Shown: positions 63,731 to 64,000 of the stretch, one piece after another | How positions within the stretch are numbered: position 1 is the first letter of the stretch | Layout of the letters: the number at the start of each line of letters is the position of its first letter | DNA from: Halanaeroarchaeum sp. HSR-CO | Lineage (GTDB): Archaea; Halobacteriota; Halobacteria; Halobacteriales; Halobacteriaceae | Assembly: GCF_024972755.1 (NCBI RefSeq) | Contig: NZ_CP087724.1 | Location: 1,674,001-1,738,000 of the forward strand | DNA length: 64,000 nt | Reading direction: 5' to 3' | The notes under the pieces: model-generated | Seen by the model: the letters and a program-made list of their open reading frames with translations, nothing else | The model's database searches: none | Told to the model about the DNA's origin: nothing | Made by a program: the position numbers and the translations under genes

Positions 63731-64000
63731 AGATATCCCGTGAAGTCGACGGTCCCGGCCGAGGGTCGCACGTCACCCTGGAGGATCCGTTCGATCTCTT
63801 CGGCGACCTCCTCCGGGGACCGGTCAGTGGTATCTACCTCGTAGACGTGGTCCTCGCCATGTCCCTGGACCGCTTCGGAGAGGATAACGTCGAGCGCCTC
63901 GCTCTCCGCGTTCTCCGCCGCTTTCGCCGCCGATGCACCCCGGCGCCGAAGGCGTCGTTCGAGTTCGCCCGGTTCACACCGCAGGACGACGACGTCCTCC
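63727..64000 (-). CDS. Adenylate kinase-like NTPase, C-terminal part (gene runs past the window edge)
   Basis: The last 90 codons are visible. VVVLRCEPGELERRLRRRG and HVYEVDTTDRSPEEVAEEIE match the LID and C-terminal part of AK6/Fap7-type adenylate kinases, which in archaea also assist ribosome maturation. The Walker A lies outside the window. Its stop overlaps the start of the phosphatidyltransferase gene (ATGA). Confidence 0.85.
   Translation of the reverse strand, partial: EDVVVLRCEPGELERRLRRRGASAAKAAENAESEALDVILSEAVQGHGEDHVYEVDTTDRSPEEVAEEIERILQGDVRPSAGTVDFTGYL

Overview
This 64 kb window comes from a halophilic euryarchaeon (class Halobacteria). It is GC-rich, its proteins are very acidic, its genes carry TATA-type promoters and are often leaderless, and it has archaellum genes, an intron-bearing tRNA-Trp, a sensory rhodopsin with its transducer, haloarchaeal DUF5794/DUF5795 proteins and twin-arginine lipoproteins. 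I do not assign a genus.

Layout. 1-1548: end of an ADP-forming acetyl-CoA synthetase gene and a P-loop/DRTGG protein. 1553-3530: a stand-alone CheW, a small winged-helix regulator, a decayed TnpB transposase fragment and a small membrane protein. 3531-16240: the motility block, with a MinD-like ATPase, arlJ-I-H-G-F-CE and arlD on the minus strand, then a membrane-anchored surface protein and three tandem archaellin genes on the plus strand. 17148-28066: the taxis block, with a HEAT-repeat protein and cheF1 (plus strand) facing cheF2-cheR-cheD-cheC-cheC-cheA-cheB, cheY and cheW (minus strand). Together these blocks encode the rotary archaellum, the kinase/adaptation pathway and the CheF adaptors that link CheY to the motor.

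28140-41993 is mostly housekeeping: a DUF1998 helicase, an aminotransferase, a PRC-barrel (CdpB-like) protein, a TrkA-N/DHH protein, tRNA-Lys(CUU), a truncated histidine kinase, exported proteins, TspO, IMP dehydrogenase, DUF5794, DUF5795 and tRNA-Trp with a 103-nt intron. Both tRNA genes are followed by nested inverted repeats in which one pair of arms copies the T-arm of that same tRNA.

42233-46999 is a light-sensing module: a Bat-like PAS/GAF/HTH_10 regulator, a divergent DICT-domain protein, a sensory rhodopsin and its two-helix Htr transducer. Sites resembling the Halobacterium Bat-box lie about 45 nt upstream of both the regulator and the transducer start codons. The transducer should feed the CheA/CheW pathway encoded earlier in the window.

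47342-54317 carries exported proteins (one large Tat lipoprotein with an HWHDWE motif like NPP1/NLP proteins), an HTH_10 regulator, a rhodanese/metallo-beta-lactamase fusion, DUF302, SHOCT and GTP cyclohydrolase III. 54525-58818 is a visibly AT-richer operon of two glycosyltransferases and a GtrA-DUF2079 membrane protein. 59238-64000 returns to core genes: dinB, a UDP-glucose/mannose dehydrogenase, tpiA, MBF1, a CDP-alcohol phosphatidyltransferase and the end of an adenylate kinase-like gene. I saw no CRISPR array, rRNA gene or intact insertion sequence.
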